Of a DNA stretch of 64,000 bases, positions 47,076-55,889 are shown in pieces. The stretch comes from Bordetella petrii (GTDB lineage Bacteria; Pseudomonadota; Gammaproteobacteria; Burkholderiales; Burkholderiaceae_B), in the NCBI RefSeq assembly GCF_017356245.1, contig NZ_JAFMZZ010000004.1:472286-536285 (forward strand). The letters are read 5' to 3'. Under the pieces are notes generated by a model. It ran no database searches. It worked only from the letters and a program-made list of their open reading frames with translations, and was not told the DNA's origin. Position numbers and translations under genes: made by a program. Positions within the stretch are counted from its first letter, which is position 1, and each line of letters opens with the position of its first letter.

Positions 47076-47093
47076 GGCATGGGGCGCATTAAA

Positions 47094-47123
47094 ATGTACG
47101 TACTTTATATTAAGTACATACAT
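47094..47123. promoter_or_regulatory. operator-like palindrome over the lyase promoter
   Basis: The arms ATGTACGTACTT (47094-47105) and AAGTACATACAT (47112-47123) match at 11 of 12 positions around a 6-base TATATT spacer. It covers the -10 box and start region of the minus-strand promoter. Confidence 0.65.
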
Positions 47124-47135
47124 ATTTATTGTCAA
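47107..47135 (-). promoter_or_regulatory. near-consensus sigma-70 promoter of the lyase gene
   Basis: On the minus strand TTGACA (47135-47130) and TAATAT (47112-47107) are exactly 17 bases apart, about 30 bases upstream of the ATG. This is the strongest promoter match in the window. Confidence 0.75.
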
Positions 47136-47284
47136 TCAGGATATCGCAGCCATGCTGAACCGCGCACCCGGCCGCCAGCAAGGCGCACTCATGCGGACCC
47201 TTGCCATTTGCCGATGCCAGGCACAAAATCGAGGCTCGGCGCACGCACGATGGCAAGAAAACACTCAGCACACGGGTCTCTGTC

Positions 47285-47680
47285 ATGAATACGGGCTATC
47301 GAATACCGCACTACTACAAAAAAGTAGCGACAGGGATCGAGCGACTATTTGCGGTGGCGATCCTGGCAGGCGTTGTCGTGTTCACCATTCATAGCGTGCC
47401 GCCCCTGGCCGCCATGGACTGGCAGCAGTCAGAAACATTCTACGAGCTGATTTACCGCATATTGCTGGCGGTGATTGCCATAGAGCTTGCCCGTACGCTC
47501 GTCACGCACGATCTGCGCGCCATTCTGGAATTGCTGGCATTCGTGGTCGCGCGCAAGATGCTCAAGCCCGATGCCGGCGTGCTGGATATTCTTTTTTGCG
47601 TGCTGGCTTTCGTGGCCTTGCTGGCGGCCAACTATTGGTGGCTGTCGCCTGTTTCGCCGTCGAAAAGCGAAGAGCCATAG
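47285..47680 (+). CDS. PsiE-like small membrane protein
   Basis: A 131-residue protein with about four hydrophobic segments (ERLFAVAILAGVVVFTIHSV, YELIYRILLAVIAIELARTL, AILELLAFVVARKML and a last span ending in ANYWWLS). The pattern and length match the phosphate-starvation-inducible E (PsiE) family, of unknown mechanism. The ATG at 47285 is preferred; an earlier in-frame start at 47201 adds an unlikely basic extension. It is divergent from the lyase gene. Confidence 0.7.
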   Translation: MNTGYRIPHYYKKVATGIERLFAVAILAGVVVFTIHSVPPLAAMDWQQSETFYELIYRILLAVIAIELARTLVTHDLRAILELLAFVVARKMLKPDAGVLDILFCVLAFVALLAANYWWLSPVSPSKSEEP

Positions 47681-47742
47681 CACCGGACGCGCGCCTGGCC
47701 TCGCGCCGAGCGGTTGGCGTATGGCCAGGCGCAAGTCGTGTG

Positions 47743-47816
47743 CGTCGCGGACAGGAATCGAACCCGTAACCTGCGGCTTAGAAGGCCGCTGCTCTATCCA
47801 GTTGAGCTACCGCGAC
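47743..47816 (-). tRNA. tRNA-Arg (anticodon UCU)
   Basis: A 74-base tRNA: acceptor stem GTCGCGG/CCGCGAC with discriminator G, anticodon loop CTTCTAA, and T arm ACGGG TTCGATT CCTGT. Unlike the Ser and His genes, CCA is not encoded (GCAC follows), so it is added after transcription. A TATCAT -10-like box lies at 47834-47839 on the minus strand. It reads AGA/AGG, rare codons in such a G+C-rich genome. Confidence 0.95.
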
Positions 47817-47879
47817 ATTGAAAAACTGTGCGTATGATAGCGCGCGGCAATTGTACCGTGCCGGGCAGCCCGGCACGGC

Positions 47880-48464
47880 TTACTGCTCTTCGAGTTCGGC
47901 CGCCGTCGACACCCACAGGACCATGGCGTCGTCCTGGCTCAGGCTGATGACCCGGTGGCCCATGCGGCTGTCGATATAGAAGCTTTCGCCGGCCGCCAGG
48001 CGGGCGGGCTGGTAGAACTCGGTGTGCAGCTCGATTTCGCCGCTGAGCACGTAGACGAATTCTTCGCCCCGGTGGCGGCTCCAGTCGTGGAACTCGCCGA
48101 ATGAACGGGCCTTGACCCGCGTGTAGAACGGCATCATGCGCTTGTGCGACAACGCATTGCACAGCAGCCGGTGGTCGTAGTACGGGGTTTCGTACGAGCG
48201 GCCCTCGCCCAGCTGGTTGATCGAGCGGCGGCCGGTGCCCATGTGGTCCTGCGGCGGCATGAACAGCTCGGCCACGTCCAGTTCCAGGCCGGCGGCGATC
48301 TTCAGCAGGTTGTCATAGGTGGGCGACAGCAGCCCGTTCTCGATCTTGGACAGGGTGGACGCCGCCACGCCGGTGGCCTGGGCGGCCTGTTTCAGGGTCC
48401 AGTCGCGCGCCCTGCGCAGGTCGCGCAGCCGTTGCGCCAGCGCGCTCTGCTTGGTGGTGGGCAT
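47880..48464 (-). CDS. XRE-family regulator with C-terminal cupin (PuuR-like)
   Basis: A 194-residue regulator. A helix-turn-helix covers about residues 8-65 (LKQAAQATGVAASTLSKIENGLLSPTYDNLLKIA), and a cupin sensor domain about 110-185 (EFVYVLSGEIELHTEFYQPARLAAGESFYID). Proteins of this build control amine and amino-acid catabolism, with the cupin binding the inducer. It ends the minus-strand operon, starting 11 bases after the FAD oxidase stop, so it probably regulates this cluster and the divergent aldehyde dehydrogenase gene. Confidence 0.9.
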   Translation of the reverse strand: MPTTKQSALAQRLRDLRRARDWTLKQAAQATGVAASTLSKIENGLLSPTYDNLLKIAAGLELDVAELFMPPQDHMGTGRRSINQLGEGRSYETPYYDHRLLCNALSHKRMMPFYTRVKARSFGEFHDWSRHRGEEFVYVLSGEIELHTEFYQPARLAAGESFYIDSRMGHRVISLSQDDAMVLWVSTAAELEEQ

Positions 48465-48475
48465 GATGGTGTCCT

Positions 48476-49765
48476 TCACGCACGCGAACGGCGCTCGCGC
48501 AGCCGGTCGCGCGCCTGGTACGACCAGTAGGTCAGCTGCACGGCGGCGGTGCCCAGCGGGCCGCCGTTCCAGTCCAGCCCGAAGGGCGCGAACTGGCGAT
48601 AGCGCTCGCTGTCGCCGCATATGCCTTCGGCCACCACGCGGCCGCCGATGGCTGTGGTGTTCATGCCATGGCCGCCGAACGCGGTGCAGTACCACGCCCC
48701 GGGCTGCAGCTGGCCGATCTGCGGCATCAGATGGCGGGCGTAAGCCATGCGGCCCGACCAGGCCACCTCGACCCGCACCCCGGCCAGTTGCGGATACACC
48801 GACAGCAATTCGGCGCGCAGCGACTCGGCCAGGTCGGGCGGGTCGTCGATGCGGGTGGTGATGTGGCTGCCCCAGCTGATGCGCCCGCCCTCGACCACGC
48901 GGTAATAGTTGCCGGCCCGGCGCGTGTCGCCAATGGCGGCGTCGGTGCGGATGGCCTCGCGCACGCGCTCGCCCAGCGGCTCGGTCAGCATGATGTAGGT
49001 GGCGATGGGCAGCATGGCGCGGCGCAATGCGGGCACCAGGCCGTCGGTATAGCCCCCGGTGCAGAAAACCACGGTCTGCGCCTCGACCGAGCCCTCCGGG
49101 GTGGTCAGGCGCTTCGCCGCGCCGGCCAGGCTGGCCGAACGCACCGGCGAATCTTCATGGATGCGCACCCCCAGCCGCGCGCATTCGCGCGCCAGCGCCA
49201 GGGCGTAGTTAAGCGGGTGGAAATGGAACGAGTCCGGATCGTACACGCCCTGGAAGTACGCGTCGGAACGCAGCAGTTCGCGCACCTCGTCGCGCTGCAG
49301 CAGCCGGACCTGCCGGCCGAACCGGCGCTGTTCGTCGCAATAGGCGCGCAGCGAAGCTGCGTCGTCGTAGCGCAGTACGCGCAGGCGGCCGTCGACTTTG
49401 CGCGCATCCGCGATGCCCAGGTCGCGGATGTTGTCGCGGATGATATCCACGCCTTCGATGGACAGGCGGTACAGGCCCTCGTAGCCCGCCTGCCCCACGC
49501 GCCGGCGGATCAGGTCGGCGCCGGCCGAGAAGGCCGGCGACACCGAGCCGCCGTTGCGGCCGGAAGCGCCCCACCCCACCCGGCACGCTTCCAGCAGGGT
49601 GACCTGGCGGCCGCGGCGGGCCAGTTCCAGCGCGGCCGTCAGCCCGGCCAGCCCGCCGCCGACGATGCAGATGTCGGTGCTGGCGGGTCCGGCCAGCGCG
49701 CCGTAGCGGGTTTGCGCAGCGCCCAGCGTGCGCTTGTAAAACGTGTCGATGTACTCGGAAGCCAT
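48476..49765 (-). CDS. FAD-dependent amino/imino-acid oxidase (PuuB/OrdL/AmaA-like)
   Basis: A 429-residue flavoprotein of the D-amino-acid-oxidase (DAO) fold. The dinucleotide motif is IVGGGLAGLTAALELARRG (about 34-52), followed by GWGASGRNGGSVSP. A C-terminal FGGHGMNTTAIGGRVVAEG is typical of PuuB/OrdL-type oxidases. Candidate reactions are gamma-glutamylputrescine or L-pipecolate oxidation. Pairing with an amino-acid ABC transporter and a divergent antiquitin-type dehydrogenase favours L-pipecolate (to piperideine-6-carboxylate), but that is inference. Confidence 0.87.
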   Translation of the reverse strand: MASEYIDTFYKRTLGAAQTRYGALAGPASTDICIVGGGLAGLTAALELARRGRQVTLLEACRVGWGASGRNGGSVSPAFSAGADLIRRRVGQAGYEGLYRLSIEGVDIIRDNIRDLGIADARKVDGRLRVLRYDDAASLRAYCDEQRRFGRQVRLLQRDEVRELLRSDAYFQGVYDPDSFHFHPLNYALALARECARLGVRIHEDSPVRSASLAGAAKRLTTPEGSVEAQTVVFCTGGYTDGLVPALRRAMLPIATYIMLTEPLGERVREAIRTDAAIGDTRRAGNYYRVVEGGRISWGSHITTRIDDPPDLAESLRAELLSVYPQLAGVRVEVAWSGRMAYARHLMPQIGQLQPGAWYCTAFGGHGMNTTAIGGRVVAEGICGDSERYRQFAPFGLDWNGGPLGTAAVQLTYWSYQARDRLRERRSRA

Positions 49766-49788
49766 GATGGCATGGAAGCAGACAGGCC

Positions 49789-50478
49789 CTAGGCCAGGGA
49801 CGCCGGCGCCAGCGATCCGGCGACGCGTTTTTCAACCCAGTTGGCCAGGCGCAACAAGGGATAGCAGTATATGAAATAGATGAGCGCGATCAGGGCATAG
49901 ATGAACAGCGACTTGCTGGGATAGGTGATCATGAACACCTCTCCCTGGCGCGTCAGTTCGGTAATGCCCACCACCGACAGAATGGCGGTGCTCTTGATCA
50001 GCATGACGTATACGCCGCTCATGGGCTGCACGATCAGGCGCATGGCCTGGGGCAGCACCACCAGCCGCAGGGCCTGCAGCGGCCGCAGCCCCAGCGTCAT
50101 GGCGCCCTCGACCTGGCCGCGCGGCACAGCCAGGATGGCGTTCATGACGATCTCGGCCACGTAGCTGGACGTATACACCGACAGCGACACGAAGGCCGCC
50201 GTGTCCGAATCCCATTCCAGCCAGGCCATGCCGCTGCTGGGCAGCACGAAATAGAACACGTACAGCTGCACCAGGAACGGCGTGCCGCGCAGCATGTGGA
50301 TGTACAGCCCCAGCAGCTGGTGCACCACGCGGATGCGGTAGCTGCGTATCACGCCGATCAGGAAGCCCAGCGTCGAGCCCGCGATAATGGCCAGGAACGA
50401 GATCTTCAGCGTTTCCAGAAAACCTTTCAGCAGAAAGGGCATGACGGTCACCGCGGTGGACCAGTATTCGTTCAGCAT
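49789..50478 (-). CDS. amino-acid ABC transporter permease, second subunit
   Basis: A 229-residue polar amino-acid permease (HisM/GlnP type) with about five helices. The EAA loop is visible as PRGQVEGAMTLGLRPLQALRLVVLPQA, which contacts the ATPase. The ATG at 50478 falls 3 bases after the stop of the preceding permease gene, so the two are tightly coupled and probably form a heterodimer in the inner membrane. It precedes the FAD oxidase gene by 23 bases. Confidence 0.92.
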   Translation of the reverse strand: MLNEYWSTAVTVMPFLLKGFLETLKISFLAIIAGSTLGFLIGVIRSYRIRVVHQLLGLYIHMLRGTPFLVQLYVFYFVLPSSGMAWLEWDSDTAAFVSLSVYTSSYVAEIVMNAILAVPRGQVEGAMTLGLRPLQALRLVVLPQAMRLIVQPMSGVYVMLIKSTAILSVVGITELTRQGEVFMITYPSKSLFIYALIALIYFIYCYPLLRLANWVEKRVAGSLAPASLA

Positions 50479-50480
50479 GG

Positions 50481-51173
50481 CTACCTCGCGTTCCAGGCCG
50501 GCCCCGCCAGCCACAGGCCTACCAGGCGCGACAGGCCCAGCATGCAGGCGTAGATCAGCAAGTACCCGGCCGCGATGGTCAGGAAGCTTTCATTGGGCAC
50601 GATGCGCTCGCTGTTCATCAGCACGCCCGCGGCCACCAGCTCGAATACGGCGATCAGCGACAACAGCGATGTGTCCTTGATCAGCACCGCCGTCTGGCCC
50701 AGCAGCGGCGGCAAGGTGTTGGCGAATGCCTGCGGCAGCACCACGTAGCGCAGGCGCTGCCGGAAACCCATGCCGACCGCCTTGGCGCCCTCGATCTGGC
50801 CACGCGGCACCGACTGGATGCCCACGCGCACGATCTCGCTCATGTACGCCGTATGGTGCAGCGTCATCGCGACGATGCCCAGGATCAGCTCGCTCCAGGA
50901 CTTGGCCGCCGGAATGAAATACGGCAGCGCGTAGTACACCAGGTAGATCTGCACCAGCAGGGGCGTGGCGCGGATGAACTGGATGTACCCCGCCGCCAGC
51001 CGCCACACCGGCGCCCGGCGCGCCATGCGCGCCAGCGCCACCAGCACGCCCAGCGCCACCGAGCACACCAGGCTGACCCCGGCGGCCACCAGCGTGTTGG
51101 CCAGCCCGTCGGCGAACTGGCCCGCGTACTGGCCGACGATGCGCCAGTTGTAGTAGTCGATCAGCCAATTCAT
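50481..51173 (-). CDS. amino-acid ABC transporter permease, first subunit
   Basis: A 230-residue HisQ/GlnP-type permease. Its EAA loop is PRGQIEGAKAVGMGFRQRLRYVVLPQA. It has five predicted helices and pairs with the next gene. It follows the binding-protein gene by 15 bases. A polar amino acid or opine-like substrate is expected from the family; the catabolic partners point to a cyclic amino acid. Confidence 0.92.
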   Translation of the reverse strand: MNWLIDYYNWRIVGQYAGQFADGLANTLVAAGVSLVCSVALGVLVALARMARRAPVWRLAAGYIQFIRATPLLVQIYLVYYALPYFIPAAKSWSELILGIVAMTLHHTAYMSEIVRVGIQSVPRGQIEGAKAVGMGFRQRLRYVVLPQAFANTLPPLLGQTAVLIKDTSLLSLIAVFELVAAGVLMNSERIVPNESFLTIAAGYLLIYACMLGLSRLVGLWLAGPAWNAR

Positions 51174-51188
51174 GGGCTCAGGCCGCCG

Positions 51189-51980
51189 TCAATGCTCTTT
51201 CTTCCAATCGGTGGAATACCAGTACTTGACGGCTTCGGGCAGCGAATTGTCGGCCGTGCGCAGCTCGCGCCAGTTGTCCAGCCAGAATTTCAGGCGATAG
51301 GCGTCGGGGGCCACCGCGAAGGCCAGCGGCTCGCGCACCATGATGCCGTCGAGCACGCGCAGGTTGCCGAAATCGGCCAGGAACTGGTTGGCCGTGCTCA
51401 GCGACATGATGCCGGCGTCGAGCCGGCCGCTGGAGATCGCCTGGCCGACCGGGGCGCTGCCGCCCGAAAACTCTTTCAGCTTGGCCTCGGGCAGCATCTT
51501 GCGCGCGACCTCGGCGTAGGTGCTGGCGCCCAGCGCGCCGATGGTGACGTCGCCCTTGTTCAGGTCGGTGTAGCTTTTATAGGGCGAGTCCTTGGGCACC
51601 ACGGCCACGGTCTCGGCGTAGAACATGGGGGCCGAGAACAGGATCTGGGCGGCCCGCTGCGGCGTGGGCGTCATGTCGGCGGCCACCATGTCGGCCTTGC
51701 CGGACAGCAGCGCCGGGATCAGGCCTTTCCATTCGTAGTCCTGCAGCACCAGTTTCACGCCCAGGTCGTCGGCCATGCGACGCGCCAGTTCCACAGCCAG
51801 CCCGGTGCGCTTGCCCGACTTGTCCATGAAGCTCATCAGCGGGCCCGAGGTCTGCACGGCCACGCGGAATTCGCCGCGCTTGAGGATGTCCGACAGCGCA
51901 TCCGCGCGGGCGGCCGTGGTGACGCAGGCAGCCGTCAGGGCCAGCGCTGCGACGCCCAGCCATTGTTTGATTTTCTGCAT
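51189..51980 (-). CDS. periplasmic amino-acid-binding protein (family 3)
   Basis: A 263-residue solute-binding protein. The signal peptide covers about 1-27, with a Cys at 19 that is not in a good lipobox (ALTAAC), so release to the periplasm is likely. The family-3 signature region (SGKRTGLAVELARRMADDLGVK, then ADMVAADMT) is present. GAGGA precedes the ATG at 51980 by 8 bases. It is the ligand receptor of this transporter; the ligand is inferred only from context. Confidence 0.9.
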   Translation of the reverse strand: MQKIKQWLGVAALALTAACVTTAARADALSDILKRGEFRVAVQTSGPLMSFMDKSGKRTGLAVELARRMADDLGVKLVLQDYEWKGLIPALLSGKADMVAADMTPTPQRAAQILFSAPMFYAETVAVVPKDSPYKSYTDLNKGDVTIGALGASTYAEVARKMLPEAKLKEFSGGSAPVGQAISSGRLDAGIMSLSTANQFLADFGNLRVLDGIMVREPLAFAVAPDAYRLKFWLDNWRELRTADNSLPEAVKYWYSTDWKKEH

Positions 51981-52091
51981 GTTGAGAATCCTCTTTAACG
52001 ATGTGAAGCCGCCGGGCCGAACGAGGCCGGACGGTATTGCCGGTACCACCACAACGACTGCGAGGCCGCGCGCGCGGGGCACGCGCGGGTG

Positions 52092-52841
52092 CTACAGAAT
52101 CTTTTCCAGGAAGGCCTGCGTGCGCGCGTGGCTGGGGTGCCGGAACAGCGTGTCGGGGCTGCCTTCTTCGATGATGCGTCCGCCGTCCATGAACAGGGCG
52201 CGGTCGGCCACGTCGCGCGCGAAGCCCATTTCATGGGTGACCACCGCCATGGTCATGCCGTCGCCCGCCAGCTCGCGCATCAGGTCCAGGATGCCGCCCA
52301 CGGTTTCCGGATCGAGCGCCGACGTGGCTTCGTCGAACAGCATCAGCTTCGGATCCATGGCCAGCGCGCGGGCAATGGCCACGCGCTGCTGCTGGCCGCC
52401 AGACAACTGGCTGGGATAGCGGGCGCCGAAATCGGCCATGCCGACGCGCTCGAGCAGGGCGTGGGCATAGCGCTCGGCTTCGGCGCGATTGCGCTTGCGC
52501 ACCACGCGCTGCGGCAACGCCACGTTGTCGAGCGCGGTGCGGTGCTGGAACAGGTTGAAATGCTGGAACACCATGCCGACCTCGGTGCGCCAGAGGTTCA
52601 GGTCAGTGGCGGAATCGCCGATCGACACGCCATCGATGCGTATGTCGCCGGCGTCGATGGACTCCAGGCCGTTCAGGGTGCGCAGCAGCGTGCTCTTGCC
52701 CGAGCCCGACGGCCCCACTACCACCAGCACTTCGCCGCGTTCGATGCGGCAATGGATGTCGGTAAGGGCCGCATGCGGCGGCTGGCCTTCGCGGTGGAAG
52801 GTCTTGTGTACCGCTTCGACAACGACCAAAGGATCCGGCAT
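52092..52841 (-). CDS. amino-acid ABC transporter ATP-binding protein (GlnQ/HisP-like)
   Basis: A 249-residue ATPase. Walker A is GPSGSGKST (about 43-51), the Q loop VFQHFNLF, the signature LSGGQQQR and Walker [15 protein letters not shown], with a final switch His in VVTHEMG. It energises the two permeases. It is the first gene of the minus-strand run, 111 bases upstream of the binding protein; the region between it and the divergent dehydrogenase must hold the promoters of both. Confidence 0.95.
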   Translation of the reverse strand: MPDPLVVVEAVHKTFHREGQPPHAALTDIHCRIERGEVLVVVGPSGSGKSTLLRTLNGLESIDAGDIRIDGVSIGDSATDLNLWRTEVGMVFQHFNLFQHRTALDNVALPQRVVRKRNRAEAERYAHALLERVGMADFGARYPSQLSGGQQQRVAIARALAMDPKLMLFDEATSALDPETVGGILDLMRELAGDGMTMAVVTHEMGFARDVADRALFMDGGRIIEEGSPDTLFRHPSHARTQAFLEKIL

Positions 52842-52976
52842 GGGGCTGCAATCTCAAAAAGATTTCGCATTTGGCGTCAGAGTTTCGTATAGTAAATTTT
52901 TCTGCCGGAATTCCACCTAGGCATTTCCCTAACGCTCGATGCACGCGCCACTGTTGCCGCCCCAAGGAGAGTACCG

Positions 52977-54479
52977 ATGAATACCCCCCAAGACATTCTG
53001 CGCGCCCTGGGCCTGGGCGAGGCCGCCCTGCGGGGCGGCACGCTGGCGGCGCACAGCCCCATCGACGGCGCGCGGCTGGCCCAGGTGGCCGAACACAGCG
53101 TGGCGCAGGCGCATGCGGCGATCACCCGCGCGCGCCAGGCCAGCCAGGCCTGGCGGCTGGTGCCGGCGCCGCGCCGCGGCGAGCTGGTGCGGCTGTTCGG
53201 CGATACGCTGCGGCGCCACAAGCAGGAGCTGGGGCGGCTGGTGTCGCTCGAGGCGGGCAAGATCCTGGCCGAAGGCGAAGGCGAAGTGCAGGAAATGATC
53301 GACATCTGCGATTTCGCGCTGGGCCTGTCGCGCCAGCTGTACGGCCTGACCATCGCCTCCGAGCGCCCTGGCCACCGCATGATGGAAACCTGGCACCCGC
53401 TGGGCGTGGTCGGCGTCATCAGCGCATTCAATTTCCCGGTTGCGGTGTGGTCGTGGAACACCGCGCTGGCCCTGGTGTGCGGCAACGCCGTGGTCTGGAA
53501 GCCGTCCGAGAAAACCCCCCTGACGGCGCTGGCCTGCCAGGCGTTGTTCGCACAGGCCGTGCAGCAGTTCGGCGATGCGCCGGCCGGCCTGCTGGAAGTG
53601 CTGATCGGCGGCCGGCAGGTGGGCGAGGTGCTGGTCGATTCGCACGACGTGGCGCTGGTGTCGGCCACCGGCTCGACCCGCATGGGCCGGCAGGTGGGGC
53701 CGCGGGTCGCGCAGCGCTTCGGCCGCGTACTGCTGGAACTGGGCGGCAACAACGCCATCATCGTGGCGCCCAGCGCCGACCTGGACATGGCGGCGCGCGG
53801 CATCGTGTTCGGCGCCATCGGCACGGCCGGCCAGCGCTGCACCAGCACGCGCCGGCTGATCGTGCACGAAAGCGCGGCCGACGACCTGCTGGCGCGCCTG
53901 CGCACCGCCTACGCCAGCGCAAGCATCGGCAATCCGCTGGACAGCGCCACCCTGGTGGGCCCGCTGATCGACCGCGCCGCCTTCGATGCCATGCAGCAGG
54001 CCCTGCAGGCCGCGCGCGAACAGGGCGGCAGCGTCACCGGCGGCGAACGCGTGTTGCAGGACCAGTACCCCGACGCCTGGTATGTGCGTCCCGCCATTGT
54101 CGAAATGCCGGGCCAGACCGACGTGGTATGCCACGAAACCTTCGCGCCCATTCTGTATGTGATGCGCTACGGCGATTTTGAGCAGGCCCTGGCCATGCAC
54201 AACGGCGTGCCGCAGGGGCTGTCGTCGGCAATATTCACCAACGACCTGCGCGAAGCCGAAACCTTCCTGTCGGCGGCGGGCTCGGACTGCGGCATCGCCA
54301 ACGTCAACATCGGCACCTCGGGCGCCGAGATCGGCGGCGCGTTCGGCGGCGAAAAAGAAACCGGCGGCGGCCGCGAATCGGGTTCGGATGCCTGGAAGAA
54401 CTACATGCGGCGCGCCACCAACACCATCAACTACTCGCGCGAACTGCCGCTGGCCCAGGGCATCAAGTTCGGGCAATGA
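52977..54479 (+). CDS. antiquitin-type aldehyde dehydrogenase (alpha-aminoadipate semialdehyde dehydrogenase-like)
   Basis: A 500-residue ALDH7-family enzyme. Catalytic Cys288 is in GTAGQRCTSTRR, general base Glu254 in LLELGGNNA and Asn152 in SAFNFPVAVWSW; GQRCTSTRRL and ELGGNNAI are antiquitin hallmarks. ALDH7 enzymes oxidise alpha-aminoadipate semialdehyde (P6C) to alpha-aminoadipate in lysine/pipecolate breakdown (AmaB in Pseudomonas putida). AAGGAGA lies 6 bases before the ATG. It is divergent from the transporter/oxidase operon and probably co-regulated by the XRE-cupin protein. Confidence 0.92.
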   Translation: MNTPQDILRALGLGEAALRGGTLAAHSPIDGARLAQVAEHSVAQAHAAITRARQASQAWRLVPAPRRGELVRLFGDTLRRHKQELGRLVSLEAGKILAEGEGEVQEMIDICDFALGLSRQLYGLTIASERPGHRMMETWHPLGVVGVISAFNFPVAVWSWNTALALVCGNAVVWKPSEKTPLTALACQALFAQAVQQFGDAPAGLLEVLIGGRQVGEVLVDSHDVALVSATGSTRMGRQVGPRVAQRFGRVLLELGGNNAIIVAPSADLDMAARGIVFGAIGTAGQRCTSTRRLIVHESAADDLLARLRTAYASASIGNPLDSATLVGPLIDRAAFDAMQQALQAAREQGGSVTGGERVLQDQYPDAWYVRPAIVEMPGQTDVVCHETFAPILYVMRYGDFEQALAMHNGVPQGLSSAIFTNDLREAETFLSAAGSDCGIANVNIGTSGAEIGGAFGGEKETGGGRESGSDAWKNYMRRATNTINYSRELPLAQGIKFGQ

Positions 54480-54585
54480 CGCGCCCGGTGCAAGCGCGCA
54501 CCATGACGTAATGGTTTACATGCGGTTGCAGGCGGCCCCGGCGGCGGTGCTACAGTGCGTCGTCGCCATTTACCCTCGCTTGCCC

Positions 54586-55878
54586 ATGTTTTCGCATACC
54601 GCCCCCCTGCCTTCCCCGTTGCGCGCCCTGCTGCTGGCCGCGCTGCTGGGCGCCGCCATGCCGGCCGCCGCCGGCATTACTTACCAGCTGGAACGGCCCG
54701 CCGCCGCGCCGGGCGAAACCGTACAGATACAGGCGGTGTATTTCAACGACGGCGACGCGGGCACGCAGTGGCAGCCGCCCAACCAGCTGGTGGTGCAATG
54801 GCGCGGCGCCGACGGCGCCATCGTCCGCAGCCTGGCCACGCTGGCCAGCCCGCAGGCCGCCCTGAACATCCCGGTGAACAATTTTGCCCGGGTCGCGTGG
54901 AGCACCGTGGTGCCGCAACAGGCACGCGGGCTGCAGGCGCTGTCCATCGAAGGCGAACCCACCATGATGGCGCTGGACGTCACCGGCCGTGAAAGCGGCA
55001 CCCTGGCCAGCACGCCGGCGCAGGGCCCCGTGATCGACGCCCGCACCGGCCAGCCGGTGCCCGTGGCGGAAGTCGAGGCCACCGGCGCCGCGCTCAACGC
55101 CGGCCCTGCCCCCACCGATGCCGCCCAGGCGCAATGGCAGGCCAAACCCACGGCCTTCGATGCATTCCGCGGCGCACTGTCCGAATACCAGCCCATTTAT
55201 TTCGACGTGGGCACGCGCGGCGGCACGACCGCGCGCTTCCAGATCAGCGCCAAGTACCGGCTGTTCAACCCGCCGGGCGGCCGCAAACCCACCTTCGGCG
55301 AAAATTTCTACGTGGGCTACACCCAGACCTCGCTGTGGGACCTGGAGGGCGATTCGATGCCGTTCATCGACACCACCTTCAATCCCAGCGTGTTCTGGCT
55401 GTCCGACAACATGTGGACCTCGCCCAGCCAGAACTGGCGCCTGGGCCTGAATACCGGGGTCGAGCACATGTCCAACGGCAAGAGCGGCGATGATTCGCGC
55501 TCGCTGAACGATGCCTACGTGCAGCCGGCCATCAACTACCGTTTCGACAGCGGCAGCACGCTGACATTCGCCCCCAAGGTCCGGGCCTATTTCGCCGTGG
55601 AAGACGAAAACACCGACTACGCCGACTATGCCGGGTATGTGGACTGGAACCTGCGCTGGGCGCAGGACGACGGCGCGGTGATCTCGGCCATGTACCGGCA
55701 GGGCGCCAGCCGCCACCGCACCACGCAGCTGGATTTCGCCTGGCCGCTGCGGCGCACCTGGCTGAACATGAACGGCTACCTGCACCTGCAGTACTTCAAC
55801 GGCTACGGCGAGACCCTGCTGGGCTACAACCAGCGCAACGAATCGCAGTTCCGCATCGGCCTGTCGCTGGTGCCCTGA
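54586..55878 (+). CDS. pldA: outer membrane phospholipase A1 (OMPLA)
   Basis: A 430-residue exported beta-barrel enzyme that hydrolyses phospholipids in the outer leaflet, restoring outer-membrane asymmetry. Signal peptide about 1-29. An N-terminal beta-rich domain of about 150 residues, absent from the E. coli enzyme, precedes the barrel. The catalytic triad keeps the OMPLA spacing exactly: His294, Ser296 (EHMSNG) and Asn308 (SLNDAY). The barrel end has the conserved YFNGYGETLLGYN. No good ribosome-binding site precedes the ATG at 54586; an earlier ATG at 54511 is in frame. Confidence 0.92.
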   Translation: MFSHTAPLPSPLRALLLAALLGAAMPAAAGITYQLERPAAAPGETVQIQAVYFNDGDAGTQWQPPNQLVVQWRGADGAIVRSLATLASPQAALNIPVNNFARVAWSTVVPQQARGLQALSIEGEPTMMALDVTGRESGTLASTPAQGPVIDARTGQPVPVAEVEATGAALNAGPAPTDAAQAQWQAKPTAFDAFRGALSEYQPIYFDVGTRGGTTARFQISAKYRLFNPPGGRKPTFGENFYVGYTQTSLWDLEGDSMPFIDTTFNPSVFWLSDNMWTSPSQNWRLGLNTGVEHMSNGKSGDDSRSLNDAYVQPAINYRFDSGSTLTFAPKVRAYFAVEDENTDYADYAGYVDWNLRWAQDDGAVISAMYRQGASRHRTTQLDFAWPLRRTWLNMNGYLHLQYFNGYGETLLGYNQRNESQFRIGLSLVP

Positions 55879-55889
55879 GGCCGCCGCGC

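Noticed and set aside
52842..52976. An XRE-regulator operator near TTTCGTATAGTAAA
   Set aside because: Only 10 of 14 positions are symmetric and there is no second copy; too weak to annotate.
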